Positions 1-8,965 of a DNA stretch of 64,000 nt are shown piece by piece. The notes below the pieces were generated by a model that saw only the letters and a program-made list of their open reading frames with translations, was not told the DNA's origin and did no database searches. Each line of letters opens with the position of its first letter. The first letter of the stretch is position 1. The DNA comes from Zeimonas sp039807785 (lineage in GTDB: Bacteria > Pseudomonadota > Gammaproteobacteria > Burkholderiales > Burkholderiaceae_E), in contig JBDHRX010000002.1 in NCBI GenBank assembly GCA_039807785.1, positions 45,405 through 109,404 on the forward strand, given 5' to 3'. The translations under genes were made by a program, and so were the position numbers.

Positions 1-2
1 AG

Positions 3-1055
3 CACGAGGCCCGGATGCGCGAGGTCTGCGCCGATGTCCTGCTGCGCCCCATCCATCCGCGCCGGCGGCGCCTGAGGAGCCTGTCGGCCTTCCTGACCGG
101 CGAATCGATCTCCGCGGTCTACTACCGCGATCGCGCGATGCGCGACTGGGTCGCGCGCACCGTGCGCGAGCAGCGCATCGGGCACGCGGTGCTGTACTCG
201 TCGCCGGTGGTCCAGTACGTGGCCGGCGCGGCCGGGCGCGGGCTGCGCCGCGTCGCGCATTTCTCCGACGTCGATTCCGAGAAGTGGCGCCAGTACGGCG
301 CCTCGCGCCGCGGCCCGACCGGCTGGGTCTACCGGCGCGAGGCCGACCGGCTGCTGGAGTTCGAGGTGCGCATGGCCGGCGAGGTCGAGGCGACCGCTTT
401 CGTCACCGAAGCCGATGCCGCGCTGTTCCGCAAGCTCGCGCCGCAGGTCGCGGACCGGGTCGGGGTGATCGAGAACGGGGTCGATACCGCCTATTTCGAT
501 CCGGCGCTCGCCTTCGACGACCCGTATCCGGCCGGCGGACCGGTGATCGTCTTCACCGGCGTGATGGACTACTGGGCCAACGTCGACGCGGTGCAGTGGT
601 TCGCGACCGAGATCCTGCCCGGGATCCAGGCGCGGATACCCGGCGCGCGGTTCGCGATCGTCGGCAGCCGGCCGGGCGCCGAGGTGCAGGCGCTGGCGGC
701 CCGGCCGGGCGTGATCGTCACCGGCCGGGTGCCGGACGTGCGTCCCTACCTGCGCCATGCCGCGCTGTCGGTGGCCCCGATGCGGATCGCCCGCGGCACC
801 CAGAACAAGGTGCTCGAGGCGCTGTCGATGGCCAAGCCGGTGCTGATGACCACCGGCGCGGCCGAGGGCTTGCGCCCGGCCGACTGGATCCCGGGGCAGG
901 TGAGCGACGCTGCGGCCGGTCTCGCCGAGCGCGCCGCCGAGATGCTGCGGCATCCCGCCGATCGGCCGTCCGCCCGCGACTACGTGCTGGCGCACTACAG
1001 TTGGGACGCGCACCTGCGGCAGCTCGACCGGATGCTGCAGGCCCCGGGCCGATGA
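3..1055 (+). CDS. Glycosyltransferase, TIGR03087-like (XrtA/PEP-CTERM sugar transferase), 5' partial
   Basis: A GT4-type transferase expected to add a sugar to the lipid-linked exopolysaccharide repeat unit at the cytoplasmic membrane. The frame is open to the left edge and the first in-window Met (position 15) sits inside a conserved stretch, so the N-terminus is missing. Visible signs are the ENGVDTAYFDP segment between the two Rossmann-like halves and the C-terminal KVLEALSMAKPVL motif typical of GT4 nucleotide-sugar sites. It resembles the family that accompanies exosortase A loci. Its stop overlaps the next start (ATGA), so the two genes are probably translated together. Family assignment is from remembered sequence character. 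Confidence 0.85.
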   Translation, partial: HEARMREVCADVLLRPIHPRRRRLRSLSAFLTGESISAVYYRDRAMRDWVARTVREQRIGHAVLYSSPVVQYVAGAAGRGLRRVAHFSDVDSEKWRQYGASRRGPTGWVYRREADRLLEFEVRMAGEVEATAFVTEADAALFRKLAPQVADRVGVIENGVDTAYFDPALAFDDPYPAGGPVIVFTGVMDYWANVDAVQWFATEILPGIQARIPGARFAIVGSRPGAEVQALAARPGVIVTGRVPDVRPYLRHAALSVAPMRIARGTQNKVLEALSMAKPVLMTTGAAEGLRPADWIPGQVSDAAAGLAERAAEMLRHPADRPSARDYVLAHYSWDAHLRQLDRMLQAPGR

Positions 1056-2323
1056 GCGAGCCGAGCCTGATCGTCTACAGCAGCCTGTTCCCGAGCGACG
1101 CGGCCCCGACCGCGGGCACGTTCGTCCGCGAGCGCATGTTCCGCGTGGCGCGACATCTCCCGATCGTCGTCGTCGCGCCGCAGGCCTGGTCGCCGCTGGA
1201 CTGGCTGGTGCGCCGGTTCCGGCCCACGTTCCGCCCTCCGGCGCCGCTGCGCGAGACCATGGACGGGATCGAGGTCCATCGTCCCCGCTTCCTCTCCGTG
1301 CCGGGCATCCTCAAGCGCCTGGACGGGCGCTCGATGGCGATGGCGACGCTGCCCACGGTGCGCCGGCTGGCGGTGCGCATGAGCGCGCCGATCATCGACG
1401 CGCACTTCCTGTATCCGGACGGCTGGGCGGCGACCCGGATCGCGGCCCGGCTCGGCCTGCCGGTCACGATCACGATTCGCGGCAGCAAGGACGAGTGGCT
1501 GATCGGCACCGACCGGGAACGCTACCTGGTGGAGGCGATGCGCTCGGCGAGCCGGCTGTTCGCGGTTTCGGCCGCGTTGTCGCGCGATGTCGCCCAGCGC
1601 CTGGGTATCGATGCGGCGCGGGTGGAGGTGATCGGCAATGGCGTCGATCTCGGGAAGTTCGCGCCGGTCGATCGCGCCGAGGCGCGCCGCCGCCTGGGCA
1701 TCGTGCCCGATGCCCGGGTGATCGTGGGCGTGGGCAACCTGATCCCGACCAAGGGGTTCCACCGGATCATCCCGCTGCTGCCCGGGCTGCGCCGGCGTCA
1801 TCCCGGACTCCTGTACCTGATCGTCGGCGGCGGTGCCTCGCAGGGCGACCAGCGCGGCGAGCTCGAGGCGCTGGCCCGGCGCTGCGGCGTGGCCGACGCG
1901 GTGCGCTTCTGCGGGCGCCAGCCGCACGAGGCGCTCAAGTGGTACTACGGCGCCGCGGACGTGTTCGCGCAGGCGACCGAGTTCGAGGGCTGGTCGAACG
2001 TGTTGCTGGAGGCGATGGCTTGCGGATTGCCGGTGGTGACCACCCGTGTCGGCGGCAACGCCGAGGTGGTGGCCGATCCCTCGCTCGGCGAGCTGGTCGA
2101 CTGGTGGGATGCGCAGGCATTCGGCGCGGCGATCGAGCGCGCCCTCGAACGCGACTGGGACCGCGACCGGATCGTCGCCTACGCGCGCTCGAATACCTGG
2201 GACGACCGCGTCGCGCGACTGCTCGCGGCGTTTCGCGCGCTGGCGGCCGGGGCGGGGCGGGGGGTCGCCGAGCAGGGGGCCGCCGGAGAGGGTACGCCCG
2301 GCAAGCGGGGCGGCGGATGCTGA
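1052..2323 (+). CDS. Glycosyltransferase family 4
   Basis: A 423-residue GT-B glycosyltransferase, probably building the same exopolysaccharide repeat unit. The N-terminal half carries TAGTFVRERMFRVARHLP, a pattern of GT4 enzymes that begin by locating a surface polysaccharide acceptor. The C-terminal half shows IGNGVDLGKF and then the EFEGWSNVLLEAMACGLPVV block (about residues 309-330), whose Glu residues bind the donor nucleotide sugar in GT4 enzymes. The ATG at 1052 was chosen because it overlaps the upstream stop and gives the expected N-terminal beta strand; the frame extends further upstream only as a shadow. The C-terminal tail is Gly-rich and looks disordered. Confidence 0.85.
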   Translation: MSEPSLIVYSSLFPSDAAPTAGTFVRERMFRVARHLPIVVVAPQAWSPLDWLVRRFRPTFRPPAPLRETMDGIEVHRPRFLSVPGILKRLDGRSMAMATLPTVRRLAVRMSAPIIDAHFLYPDGWAATRIAARLGLPVTITIRGSKDEWLIGTDRERYLVEAMRSASRLFAVSAALSRDVAQRLGIDAARVEVIGNGVDLGKFAPVDRAEARRRLGIVPDARVIVGVGNLIPTKGFHRIIPLLPGLRRRHPGLLYLIVGGGASQGDQRGELEALARRCGVADAVRFCGRQPHEALKWYYGAADVFAQATEFEGWSNVLLEAMACGLPVVTTRVGGNAEVVADPSLGELVDWWDAQAFGAAIERALERDWDRDRIVAYARSNTWDDRVARLLAAFRALAAGAGRGVAEQGAAGEGTPGKRGGGC

Positions 2324-4065
2324 ACGCCCTCTCGGTCGCGCTCGGCGCCGAGGGTGACGACGGCGATGCGGCCGTGCGCGCCGCGCGGTCGCTGGCGCAG
2401 CAGGGGTTCGTGCCCGCCTGGCGCCATGCCTGGGCCGGCGGCAGCGTGCAGGCCTGGTCGCAGCCCGCGCAGCGCGAGGCACCGGACTGCTTCGTGCATG
2501 CGGCCGACGGCGCGGCCTGCTGCGTGGGGCCGATCTGGTATCGCGGGGCGTTCGGGGTCGAGGCGCTGCGCCGGCTGCTCGACGAGGTGTCGGGACGAGA
2601 CCCGGCGCCGGACCTGGACGAGTCGATGCTGCGCGGCAACTTCGTGCTGTTCCTCGCCAAGGGCGGGCGCGCGTGGCTGCTGAACGACGCGCCCGGCTTC
2701 GCGCGGCTCTACGTCAGCGCCGACGGGCGCTTCTACAGCACCAGCTGGCTCGCGACGCGGGCCTGGAACGGCGATGCCGGCATCGACGAAGCGGCGGCGA
2801 TCGAGTACGTGCTGCTCGGCGCCGCCCATTCCGACCGCACCGTCGCGCGAGGCGTGACCAAGCTGGCCCTCGGCCATGCGATCGACCTCGGGGAAGGGCG
2901 ACCCGTGTCGCGCTTCCCGATGGGGCTCTGGGCCGGCGCCCGGACCTTCGATTCGATCGAGGCCGGCGTGTCCGCGCTCGAGGCGCATCTGCGCTGCGTG
3001 TTCGGCGAGATCGCCGCCGCGTTCCCGGACCGGGTCAGCGCCGCGTTGTCGGGCGGCTTCGATTCGCGCCTGATCGTCGCCGCGCTGCTCGCCCAGCGCG
3101 AGCGCCCGAAGCTGTTCGTCTACGGCCGGCCCGATTCCGAGGATGTCCCGATCGCGACCGAGGTCGCGCGGGCCGAAGGGATCGCGCTGCGCGCGGTCGA
3201 CAAGGAGGCGCTCGACCGGGGCCTGCCCGAGGCGGGCCTCGACGAGCTGGTGCGCAGCGCGCTCTTCTTCGACGGGCTGCCGAACGACGGCATCGACGAT
3301 CGCGGGGCCGACCGGCGCACCCGGGTGGAGCAGAGCGCCGGCGGGGCGCTTGCACTGAACGGCGGCGGCGGCGAGATCTTCCGCAACTTCTTCCACCTGC
3401 CGGACCGGCGCTACCGGGCGCGAGACATCGTGCGGGCCTTCTATCGCGGCTTCGACCCGTCGGTGTTTCGCCGGCGCGACGGGCTCGCCGCCTACGAGGC
3501 GGACATGACGGCTTCGATCGCGCGGACCGTCGGGCTGGATGCGGCCGAGGCCGGCAGCCTGCTCGCGCGCGAGCAGGTCGAGCTGGTCTATCCGCTGTTC
3601 CGCTGTCATCACTGGATGGGCCTGAACAACAGCGTGGCGTTGCGCCACGGCGCGTTCATGACGCCGCTGGTCGACCTGCGCACGATCCGGGATGCCTGCA
3701 TGCTGCCGCTCGCCTGGAAGAACGCCGGGCGCCTGGAGGCGCGGCTGGTCACCGCGCTTCACCGCGGCATCGCCAGCCGGCCCTCGGCCTACGGGTTCGC
3801 GTTCAGCGCGGGGCCCGACCTGCGCGCGCGCTGGACCGAGTGGAGCACCGGCATGCGCCCGATCTGCGCGCGGCCGCTGATCAACGCCGCGCGCCGCCGG
3901 CTCCATGGGCAGCGCGCATCGGTGCCGCTGGCCGGGCGCTACCGGGCCCTGCTGCCGGGGGAATGGCGACTCGACGGCGTGCTCGACCTGGCGCGGCTTC
4001 CCGACGATGCCTCGCTTGCCCGGGCGATGTCGGTCGAGCTCGTCTCGCGCGAGCTCGCTCCGTGA
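2317..4065 (+). CDS. Asparagine synthetase-like protein lacking the glutaminase Cys
   Basis: A 582-residue protein with the N-type ATP pyrophosphatase signature LSGGFDS near residues 244-250, followed by an Asn-synthetase-type C-terminal region. The roughly 200-residue N-terminal part resembles a class II glutaminase fold but begins MLNAL, without the Cys at position 2 that hydrolyses glutamine. It may therefore use free ammonia, pair with another amidotransferase, or adenylate a carboxylate for a different acceptor. It overlaps the preceding stop by 7 bases and shares GTGA with the next gene. A role in amidating a sugar uronate is inference; asparagine itself is an alternative product. Confidence 0.75.
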   Translation: MLNALSVALGAEGDDGDAAVRAARSLAQQGFVPAWRHAWAGGSVQAWSQPAQREAPDCFVHAADGAACCVGPIWYRGAFGVEALRRLLDEVSGRDPAPDLDESMLRGNFVLFLAKGGRAWLLNDAPGFARLYVSADGRFYSTSWLATRAWNGDAGIDEAAAIEYVLLGAAHSDRTVARGVTKLALGHAIDLGEGRPVSRFPMGLWAGARTFDSIEAGVSALEAHLRCVFGEIAAAFPDRVSAALSGGFDSRLIVAALLAQRERPKLFVYGRPDSEDVPIATEVARAEGIALRAVDKEALDRGLPEAGLDELVRSALFFDGLPNDGIDDRGADRRTRVEQSAGGALALNGGGGEIFRNFFHLPDRRYRARDIVRAFYRGFDPSVFRRRDGLAAYEADMTASIARTVGLDAAEAGSLLAREQVELVYPLFRCHHWMGLNNSVALRHGAFMTPLVDLRTIRDACMLPLAWKNAGRLEARLVTALHRGIASRPSAYGFAFSAGPDLRARWTEWSTGMRPICARPLINAARRRLHGQRASVPLAGRYRALLPGEWRLDGVLDLARLPDDASLARAMSVELVSRELAP

Positions 4066-4955
4066 ACCGGGATCGAGCCGTCGCGAGCGGCACGCGCCCG
4101 GGCGTGCGCTTCGATGCGTGCTTCGAGGCTTTCGATCGCCACCGCAGCGTCGTCGTGCGCTGGTCGCCGGCGGATGCGGCGCCGCGCGCCCGGGCCCTGT
4201 TCGTGCCCGCTTTCGGCGACGAGATGAACCAGATGCGGCGCATGGTCCGGCTGGCGGCCGAGGCGCTGGCGGCGCGGGGCATCGCGAGCTGCACCTTCGA
4301 CCTGTTCGGCACCGGCGACAGCAGCGCCGACTTCCGGGACGCGCGCGTCGAGCACTGGCTGGCGGATTGCCGCAGGATGGCCGCCGGCACGGCCGATGCC
4401 GGCGCGGGCCTGCCGCTGGTCCTGGTCGGATGCCGGTTGGGCGCGGCCCTGGCTTCGCGCGTCTCGCACGAGTTGCCGGAGCGGCTCGCGGCGTTCCTGG
4501 GGTGGGCGCCGGTGCTGCAGGGCCGGCAGCAGCTTTCGGCGATGCTGCGCGTCGCCAACGTGGGCCGGATGCAGCGTCCCGACGAGGCGGCGGCGCCCGA
4601 GCCGAAGGCGCTGTGGGCACAGGGACGCATCGCGATGCTCGGCGGCTATCCGTTCGCGCCCGGGCTGGTCGAGGGGCTCGAAAGGCTCGACGGCAGCGCC
4701 GCGCCCGCGGCGCGTGGCGCGACCCTGATCGAGTTGCGCATGCCGGTCGAGGGCGCAGCCGTCACGGTGCCGGAAGGGCTGGCCAAGCGCGCCGCGGCCT
4801 GGACCCAGGCGGGCGTGCCGACCGCCGCGCAGGCCGTGGCCGGCCCCGCCTTCTGGAACGTCGCCGACCTGGTGGACGTGCCCGCGCTGGTGGCGGCGAC
4901 CGCCGACGCGGTCGCCGAAGCGCTCGGGCCGCAGGACGGCGGAGCGGTATCGTGA
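4062..4955 (+). CDS. Exosortase A system-associated hydrolase 2 (TIGR03101-like)
   Basis: A 297-residue alpha/beta-hydrolase-fold protein of the kind that accompanies XrtA loci; its substrate is unknown. The N-terminal FVPAFGDEMNQMRRM and DLFGTGDS stretches match the family. At the nucleophile elbow the sequence reads G123-C-R-L-G127, so the usual central Ser is Arg, as I recall for this family, and classical esterase chemistry is doubtful. The GTG start at 4062 overlaps the upstream TGA and is supported by the family-like N-terminus. It sits directly before hydrolase 1, the usual pairing, with overlapping codons suggesting coupled translation. Confidence 0.85.
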   Translation: MNRDRAVASGTRPGVRFDACFEAFDRHRSVVVRWSPADAAPRARALFVPAFGDEMNQMRRMVRLAAEALAARGIASCTFDLFGTGDSSADFRDARVEHWLADCRRMAAGTADAGAGLPLVLVGCRLGAALASRVSHELPERLAAFLGWAPVLQGRQQLSAMLRVANVGRMQRPDEAAAPEPKALWAQGRIAMLGGYPFAPGLVEGLERLDGSAAPAARGATLIELRMPVEGAAVTVPEGLAKRAAAWTQAGVPTAAQAVAGPAFWNVADLVDVPALVAATADAVAEALGPQDGGAVS

Positions 4956-5818
4956 GCCAGGCCGCGATGCCGCGCCCGATCGACGAGACGGTGGTCATCA
5001 TCGGTCCGCCCGGCGCCGAGCTGGTCGGCGTGCTGGCACGGCCGGCCGATCCGGCCGCGGCGAAGCCGCTCGGCGTCGTCATCGTGGTGGGGGGGCCGCA
5101 GACGCGCGTCGGCTCGCATCGCCAGTTCGTGCTGATGGCGCGGGCGTTGGCCGCGACCGGCCACCCCTGCCTGCGCTTCGACTACACCGGCATGGGCGAC
5201 AGCCCCGGGCCGCGCCCGGACTTCGAGCACGCGGGGCCGGACCTGCGCCGGGCCTGCGATGCGCTCGCGACGCAGGCGGGTTGCGCGAAGCTGGCGCTCT
5301 GGGGCCTGTGCGACGGCGCCACCGCGGCACTGTTCTACGCGCCCGGCGACGAGCGCGTCGCTGCCGTCATCGCCGCGAACCCCTGGGCGCGCAGCGATGC
5401 CACGCGCTCGGCGGCGCTGGTCTCGGAACACTACGGCTCGCGCCTGCGCTCGGCCGAGTTCTGGAAGAAGCTCCTCACCGGCCGCATCGACGTGCTCGGT
5501 GCGGCGCGCGAGGCGGTCGGCCACCTGTTGCGGGCGCGTGGGGGAGCGCGCGACCCGGATAGCGGCTCGGGCCAACGCGAGGATCTGCCGATTCGGCTTG
5601 CGCGCACCATCGCGACATGGGGCGGATCGCTGCGCCTGCAACTGAGCGGCCATGATCTCACGGCTGCGGAATTCGAGATCGGAATGAGTCGATCCGGGCT
5701 ACCCCGGGACCGGGAGACCGGCGCGCTTCGGATCGAGGATGCCGATCACACCTTCTCGGACCCGCGGCACTGGGACGCAGCGATCGCGGACCTGATGGAC
5801 GTCCTCGCGCGTCTTTGA
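4952..5818 (+). CDS. Exosortase A system-associated hydrolase 1 (TIGR03100-like)
   Basis: A 288-residue alpha/beta-hydrolase, partner of hydrolase 2. The oxyanion-side strand GVVIVVGGPQTRVGSHRQF and the strand before DYTGMGDS are clear. The nucleophile elbow is G118-L-C120-D-G122, placing a Cys where Ser is normal, and the C-terminal DADHTFSD supplies a candidate catalytic His. A thioester or acyl-carrier-bound substrate would fit the XrtA-associated ACP/AMP-ligase genes, but that is inference. GTG at 4952 overlaps the previous stop; ATG at 4967 is an equally possible start. This is the last gene of its operon and it converges on the next gene with a 31-base gap. Confidence 0.87.
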   Translation: MSQAAMPRPIDETVVIIGPPGAELVGVLARPADPAAAKPLGVVIVVGGPQTRVGSHRQFVLMARALAATGHPCLRFDYTGMGDSPGPRPDFEHAGPDLRRACDALATQAGCAKLALWGLCDGATAALFYAPGDERVAAVIAANPWARSDATRSAALVSEHYGSRLRSAEFWKKLLTGRIDVLGAAREAVGHLLRARGGARDPDSGSGQREDLPIRLARTIATWGGSLRLQLSGHDLTAAEFEIGMSRSGLPRDRETGALRIEDADHTFSDPRHWDAAIADLMDVLARL

Positions 5819-5849
5819 CCTCTCCACCCGACGGGACGCCCGGAGCGCG

Positions 5850-6947
5850 TCACCTCGCGGCCCGTGCCGATAGATCCGGCAGCGACAGAAGCGCCTCGGA
5901 TACGCGGCTCGCCTGCGCGCGGTTTCCGGCATCCGTGAAGTGGACGCTATCCGTGAAGTGCATCGGGTTCCCCGGAATCCGGTCTTCGCCCCCGATGAGG
6001 AGAATCCGTTCGCTCGCCGCCACTTCGCCGATGATGGCGTTGTACCTCCGATATGCGGCCAGCAGCTGTCCGGAGTCGAATCCCGGCATGTATAGCATCG
6101 CGGACTGCATCGCCGTCCGTCGGGCGGCTTCGTCTTGATCGACCCGGAGTTGGGTCGAGAAGGTGACGAGCGCCACGATCGCACCGGTTGCCTTGGCGGC
6201 ACGTACCAGCGCTGTCAGGTCATTGCCGAATCCGGCCCCGAGCGATTCGGCTTCGATCGTGATCGAATCGACCGATCCCGACTCCGCAGCGGTTCGAGCA
6301 AGCATCAGCCGCAGGTTCTTGGTGACCAGGTTCCAGAGCAGCGAATGGCGCGCGAGCCAGGAGCTCTCCGGGAGCGCGACCGAGGCCGAGCCGGATTGCT
6401 TCGCCGCAATGCCGCGCAACTCGCCCGACAGGTCGTTGGTCGCATGGTAGATGACGATCACGTCGGGCTGCAGCGGTGCGACGCGCAGTGCCAGATTCCG
6501 CGTCGAACTCGTCACCGTGTAGCCGGGAACCGCGCCGTTGACGTAGTCGAAGTTCGTTTCGGGAAAGCGCCTGCGAAGCGCGTCGACGACGAGACTCGGC
6601 CACACGGCGTCGTTCGAGCTGGCTTCGGCACAGAAGGTGGTCGAGGCGCCGAGAAATCCGACCCGAATGGTCCCTGGAGGCTTGGGTACCGCTATTTCCG
6701 GACCGCGGAAGCCCAGATCGTTGATCTGGATCGGACCGAAGTGCGCTCCTGCTTTCGGTATCCGGAGGCCGGTGCGAGCGTCGACCTCGTAGACCTGGTC
6801 CAGACTGCCTGCGTAGCCGTACTTGATCGTCTGGCGAATTCGTACCGCAACCTCGGCGGCGCCGATCAGCAATGCGAGCAGGGTTGCGACGACGGCGGCC
6901 GACAGCCAAGCCTTGGCACGGTCGGAAAGGCGTGGTCGAGCGTCCAT
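5850..6947 (-). CDS. SGNH/GDSL-family hydrolase or O-acyltransferase with N-terminal anchor
   Basis: A 365-residue protein with one N-terminal membrane segment (about residues 14-32) followed by an SGNH domain facing the periplasm. The Ser block reads FLGAST with S102, the Gly block is around NGAVPG, the Asn block is HATND with N171, and the C-terminal block DSVHF supplies D333 and H336, so the catalytic set looks intact. Such proteins add or remove acetyl groups on surface polysaccharides. It is the last gene of a four-gene unit behind a carbamoyltransferase (11-base gap), an arrangement common in capsule and EPS loci. The start was placed at 6947 because longer versions add only low-complexity sequence overlapping the previous gene. 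Confidence 0.8.
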   Translation of the reverse strand: MDARPRLSDRAKAWLSAAVVATLLALLIGAAEVAVRIRQTIKYGYAGSLDQVYEVDARTGLRIPKAGAHFGPIQINDLGFRGPEIAVPKPPGTIRVGFLGASTTFCAEASSNDAVWPSLVVDALRRRFPETNFDYVNGAVPGYTVTSSTRNLALRVAPLQPDVIVIYHATNDLSGELRGIAAKQSGSASVALPESSWLARHSLLWNLVTKNLRLMLARTAAESGSVDSITIEAESLGAGFGNDLTALVRAAKATGAIVALVTFSTQLRVDQDEAARRTAMQSAMLYMPGFDSGQLLAAYRRYNAIIGEVAASERILLIGGEDRIPGNPMHFTDSVHFTDAGNRAQASRVSEALLSLPDLSARAAR

Positions 6948-6958
6948 CGAGAGCCGCT

Positions 6959-8797
6959 TCAGTCGAGCTCGAACTTCTCGGTGTAGTTCTGCTTCAGCGA
7001 CGGGTCCTGGTCTTCCTTGAGCAGCAGGCAGTTCCCGATCGCAAGCGTCTCGATCTCGGTGCCCATGAAGCAATGAAAGGCGTCTTCGGGCGTGCAGACG
7101 ATCGGCTCACCGCGTACATTGAAGCTCGTGTTGACGACGACCGGGCAACCGGTCAGGCGGTGGAAGGCCGAGATCAGCGCGTGGTAGCGCGGGTTGGTCT
7201 CCCGGTGAACGGTCTGGATGCGCGCCGAGTAATCCACGTGCGTCACCGCGGGAATATCCGAGCGCGGGACGTTGAGCTTGTCGATACCGAAGAGGGCCTG
7301 CTCGTCGGCGGTCACCTTCTTGCGGCGGCTCGCGACGACGTCGGCGACCAGCAACATGTAGGGACTGTCGCCGTCCAGTTCGAACCATTCGTGCACGTGC
7401 TCGCGCAGCACGGAAGGTGCGAACGGCCGGAACGATTCCCGGTACTTCACCTTCAGGTTGAGCGTCTTCTGCATCGTCGGCGAGCGCGGGTCGCCGAGAA
7501 TGGAACGTCCGCCGAGCGCGCGCGGGCCGAACTCCATGCGGCCCTGGAACCAGCCCAGCGCGCGCCCCTCGGACAGGTGGCGCGCACAGACGTCGATGAT
7601 GTCGTGCTCTTCCAGAACCCGGAAATGCGCCCCGGCGGCCGTCAGCCGCGCCTGGATGTCGGACTGCGGGAACTCGGGGCCGAGGTAGCTCCCCTTCATC
7701 GCATCGCGCCCCGGGGCGACGGTGCGCGGGCCGCGTTCCGGGCCATGGAAGGTCATCAGTGCGGCTCCGAGCGCACCGCCGGCGTCTCCGGCGGCGGGCT
7801 GGATCCACAAGCGATCGAACCGGCCATCCCTGAGGATCTTGCCGTTGGCGACGCAGTTCAGCGCGACGCCCCCGGCCAGGCACAGATTGCGGCTTCTGCC
7901 TTCGCTGGCGATCGATCGCGTGAGCCGCAAGACGCATTCTTCGGTGACCGCCTGAATCGACGCGGCCAGATCCATGTGTCGTTGCGCGAGGCGATCATGT
8001 TCCGGTCGACGGGGCGGGCCACCGAACAGGGCGTCGAAGCGCTCGTTCGTCATCGTGAGCCCGGTGCAGTAGTCGAAGTAGTCGAGATTCAATCGGAAGC
8101 TGCCGTCCGACTTCACATCGATCAGATGATCGAGAATCACCGTTGCATAGCGCGGCTCGCCGTAGGGGGCCAAGCCCATCACCTTGTACTCGCCGGAATT
8201 GACCTTGAATCCGGTGTAGTAGGTGAAAGCCGAATAGAGCAGTCCGAGCGAGTGGGGAAAATGGATCTCGCGGCAGATCTCGAGGCCGTTGCCGCGGCCC
8301 ACGGCCAGCGATGTCGTCGCCCACTCGCCGACGCCGTCCATCGTCAGAACGACTGCGTCCTCGAACGGCGAGGGGAAGTACGCACTGGCCGCATGACTCA
8401 GGTGATGCTCGGAAAAACGTAGACGCTCGCGAGCCGGGAACTGCGGATCGAGATTCTTCAGTTCGCGGCAGAGCAGATCCTTCAAGAACAGCTTTTCGCG
8501 CAGCCAGACGGGGATGGCAGCCGAGAACGACTTGAATCCGCGAGGAGCGAAAGCCAGATACGTTTCCAGCAATCGCTCGAACTTCAGGAACGGCTTGTCG
8601 TAGAACGCGACCCGGTCGACCTCGGACAAGCCGATTCCGGCCTGTCGCAGGCAGGCGCCGATCGCGTTGATCGGAAACCGGGCATCGTGCTTCCGGCGCG
8701 TGAACCGCTCCTCCTGGGCCGCTGCGACGATCTCGCCGTTCTTGACCAGGGCGGCGGCGCTGTCGTGGTAGTACGCCGAGATGCCGAGGACGTGCAT
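6959..8797 (-). CDS. Carbamoyltransferase (NodU/TobZ family)
   Basis: A 612-residue O-carbamoyltransferase, normal length for the family. The N-terminal Kae1-like half carries the metal-binding EHHLSHAASAY block (H131, H135) and VMGLAPYGEP; the C-terminal half has FGPRALGGRSI and VNTSFNVRGEPIV, which bind carbamoyl phosphate and form carbamoyladenylate in this family. It should transfer carbamoyl to a hydroxyl of a sugar in the exopolysaccharide or a related glycan. It follows the DUF5989-type microprotein with an 8-base gap and precedes the SGNH gene, so the four genes are probably one transcript. Confidence 0.93.
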   Translation of the reverse strand: MHVLGISAYYHDSAAALVKNGEIVAAAQEERFTRRKHDARFPINAIGACLRQAGIGLSEVDRVAFYDKPFLKFERLLETYLAFAPRGFKSFSAAIPVWLREKLFLKDLLCRELKNLDPQFPARERLRFSEHHLSHAASAYFPSPFEDAVVLTMDGVGEWATTSLAVGRGNGLEICREIHFPHSLGLLYSAFTYYTGFKVNSGEYKVMGLAPYGEPRYATVILDHLIDVKSDGSFRLNLDYFDYCTGLTMTNERFDALFGGPPRRPEHDRLAQRHMDLAASIQAVTEECVLRLTRSIASEGRSRNLCLAGGVALNCVANGKILRDGRFDRLWIQPAAGDAGGALGAALMTFHGPERGPRTVAPGRDAMKGSYLGPEFPQSDIQARLTAAGAHFRVLEEHDIIDVCARHLSEGRALGWFQGRMEFGPRALGGRSILGDPRSPTMQKTLNLKVKYRESFRPFAPSVLREHVHEWFELDGDSPYMLLVADVVASRRKKVTADEQALFGIDKLNVPRSDIPAVTHVDYSARIQTVHRETNPRYHALISAFHRLTGCPVVVNTSFNVRGEPIVCTPEDAFHCFMGTEIETLAIGNCLLLKEDQDPSLKQNYTEKFELD

Positions 8798-8805
8798 CGC
8801 CCGGC

Positions 8806-8958
8806 CTAGAACAGCGTGTAGATGAATGGCGCGATTGCGGAACCTTGTGCGAGCACGAGCAGGCCGCCGAGCACCAGCATCACCAGCAGGATCGGCAGCA
8901 TCCAGAACTTCTTGCGTGCTGCCATGAAGGCGAACAGTTCCCTGACGAGGTCGATCAT
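8806..8958 (-). CDS. DUF5989-like 50-residue membrane microprotein
   Basis: A small gene encoding exactly 50 residues, from ATG at 8958 to TAG at 8806. It starts MIDLVRELFAFMAARKKFW, then has one hydrophobic helix rich in Leu/Val/Gly and ends with AIAPFIYTLF. I recognise this as the DUF5989 type that is regularly found between an SxtJ-like gene and a NodU-like carbamoyltransferase. A GAGG sequence lies about six bases before the ATG and overlaps the stop of the upstream SxtJ-like gene. The amphipathic N-terminus followed by a single membrane span suggests it anchors or escorts the neighbouring enzymes; no function is proven. Confidence 0.88.
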   Translation of the reverse strand: MIDLVRELFAFMAARKKFWMLPILLVMLVLGGLLVLAQGSAIAPFIYTLF

Positions 8959-8965
8959 CGTGGCC

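Noticed and set aside
284..1051. Upstream extension of the second glycosyltransferase
   Set aside because: The extension overlaps the first glycosyltransferase out of frame and lacks conserved sequence; ATG at 1052 fits the family start.
2179..4620. An 813-codon minus-strand open frame under the asparagine-synthetase-like and hydrolase genes
   Set aside because: It has no recognisable motif and lies opposite genes with clear catalytic motifs.
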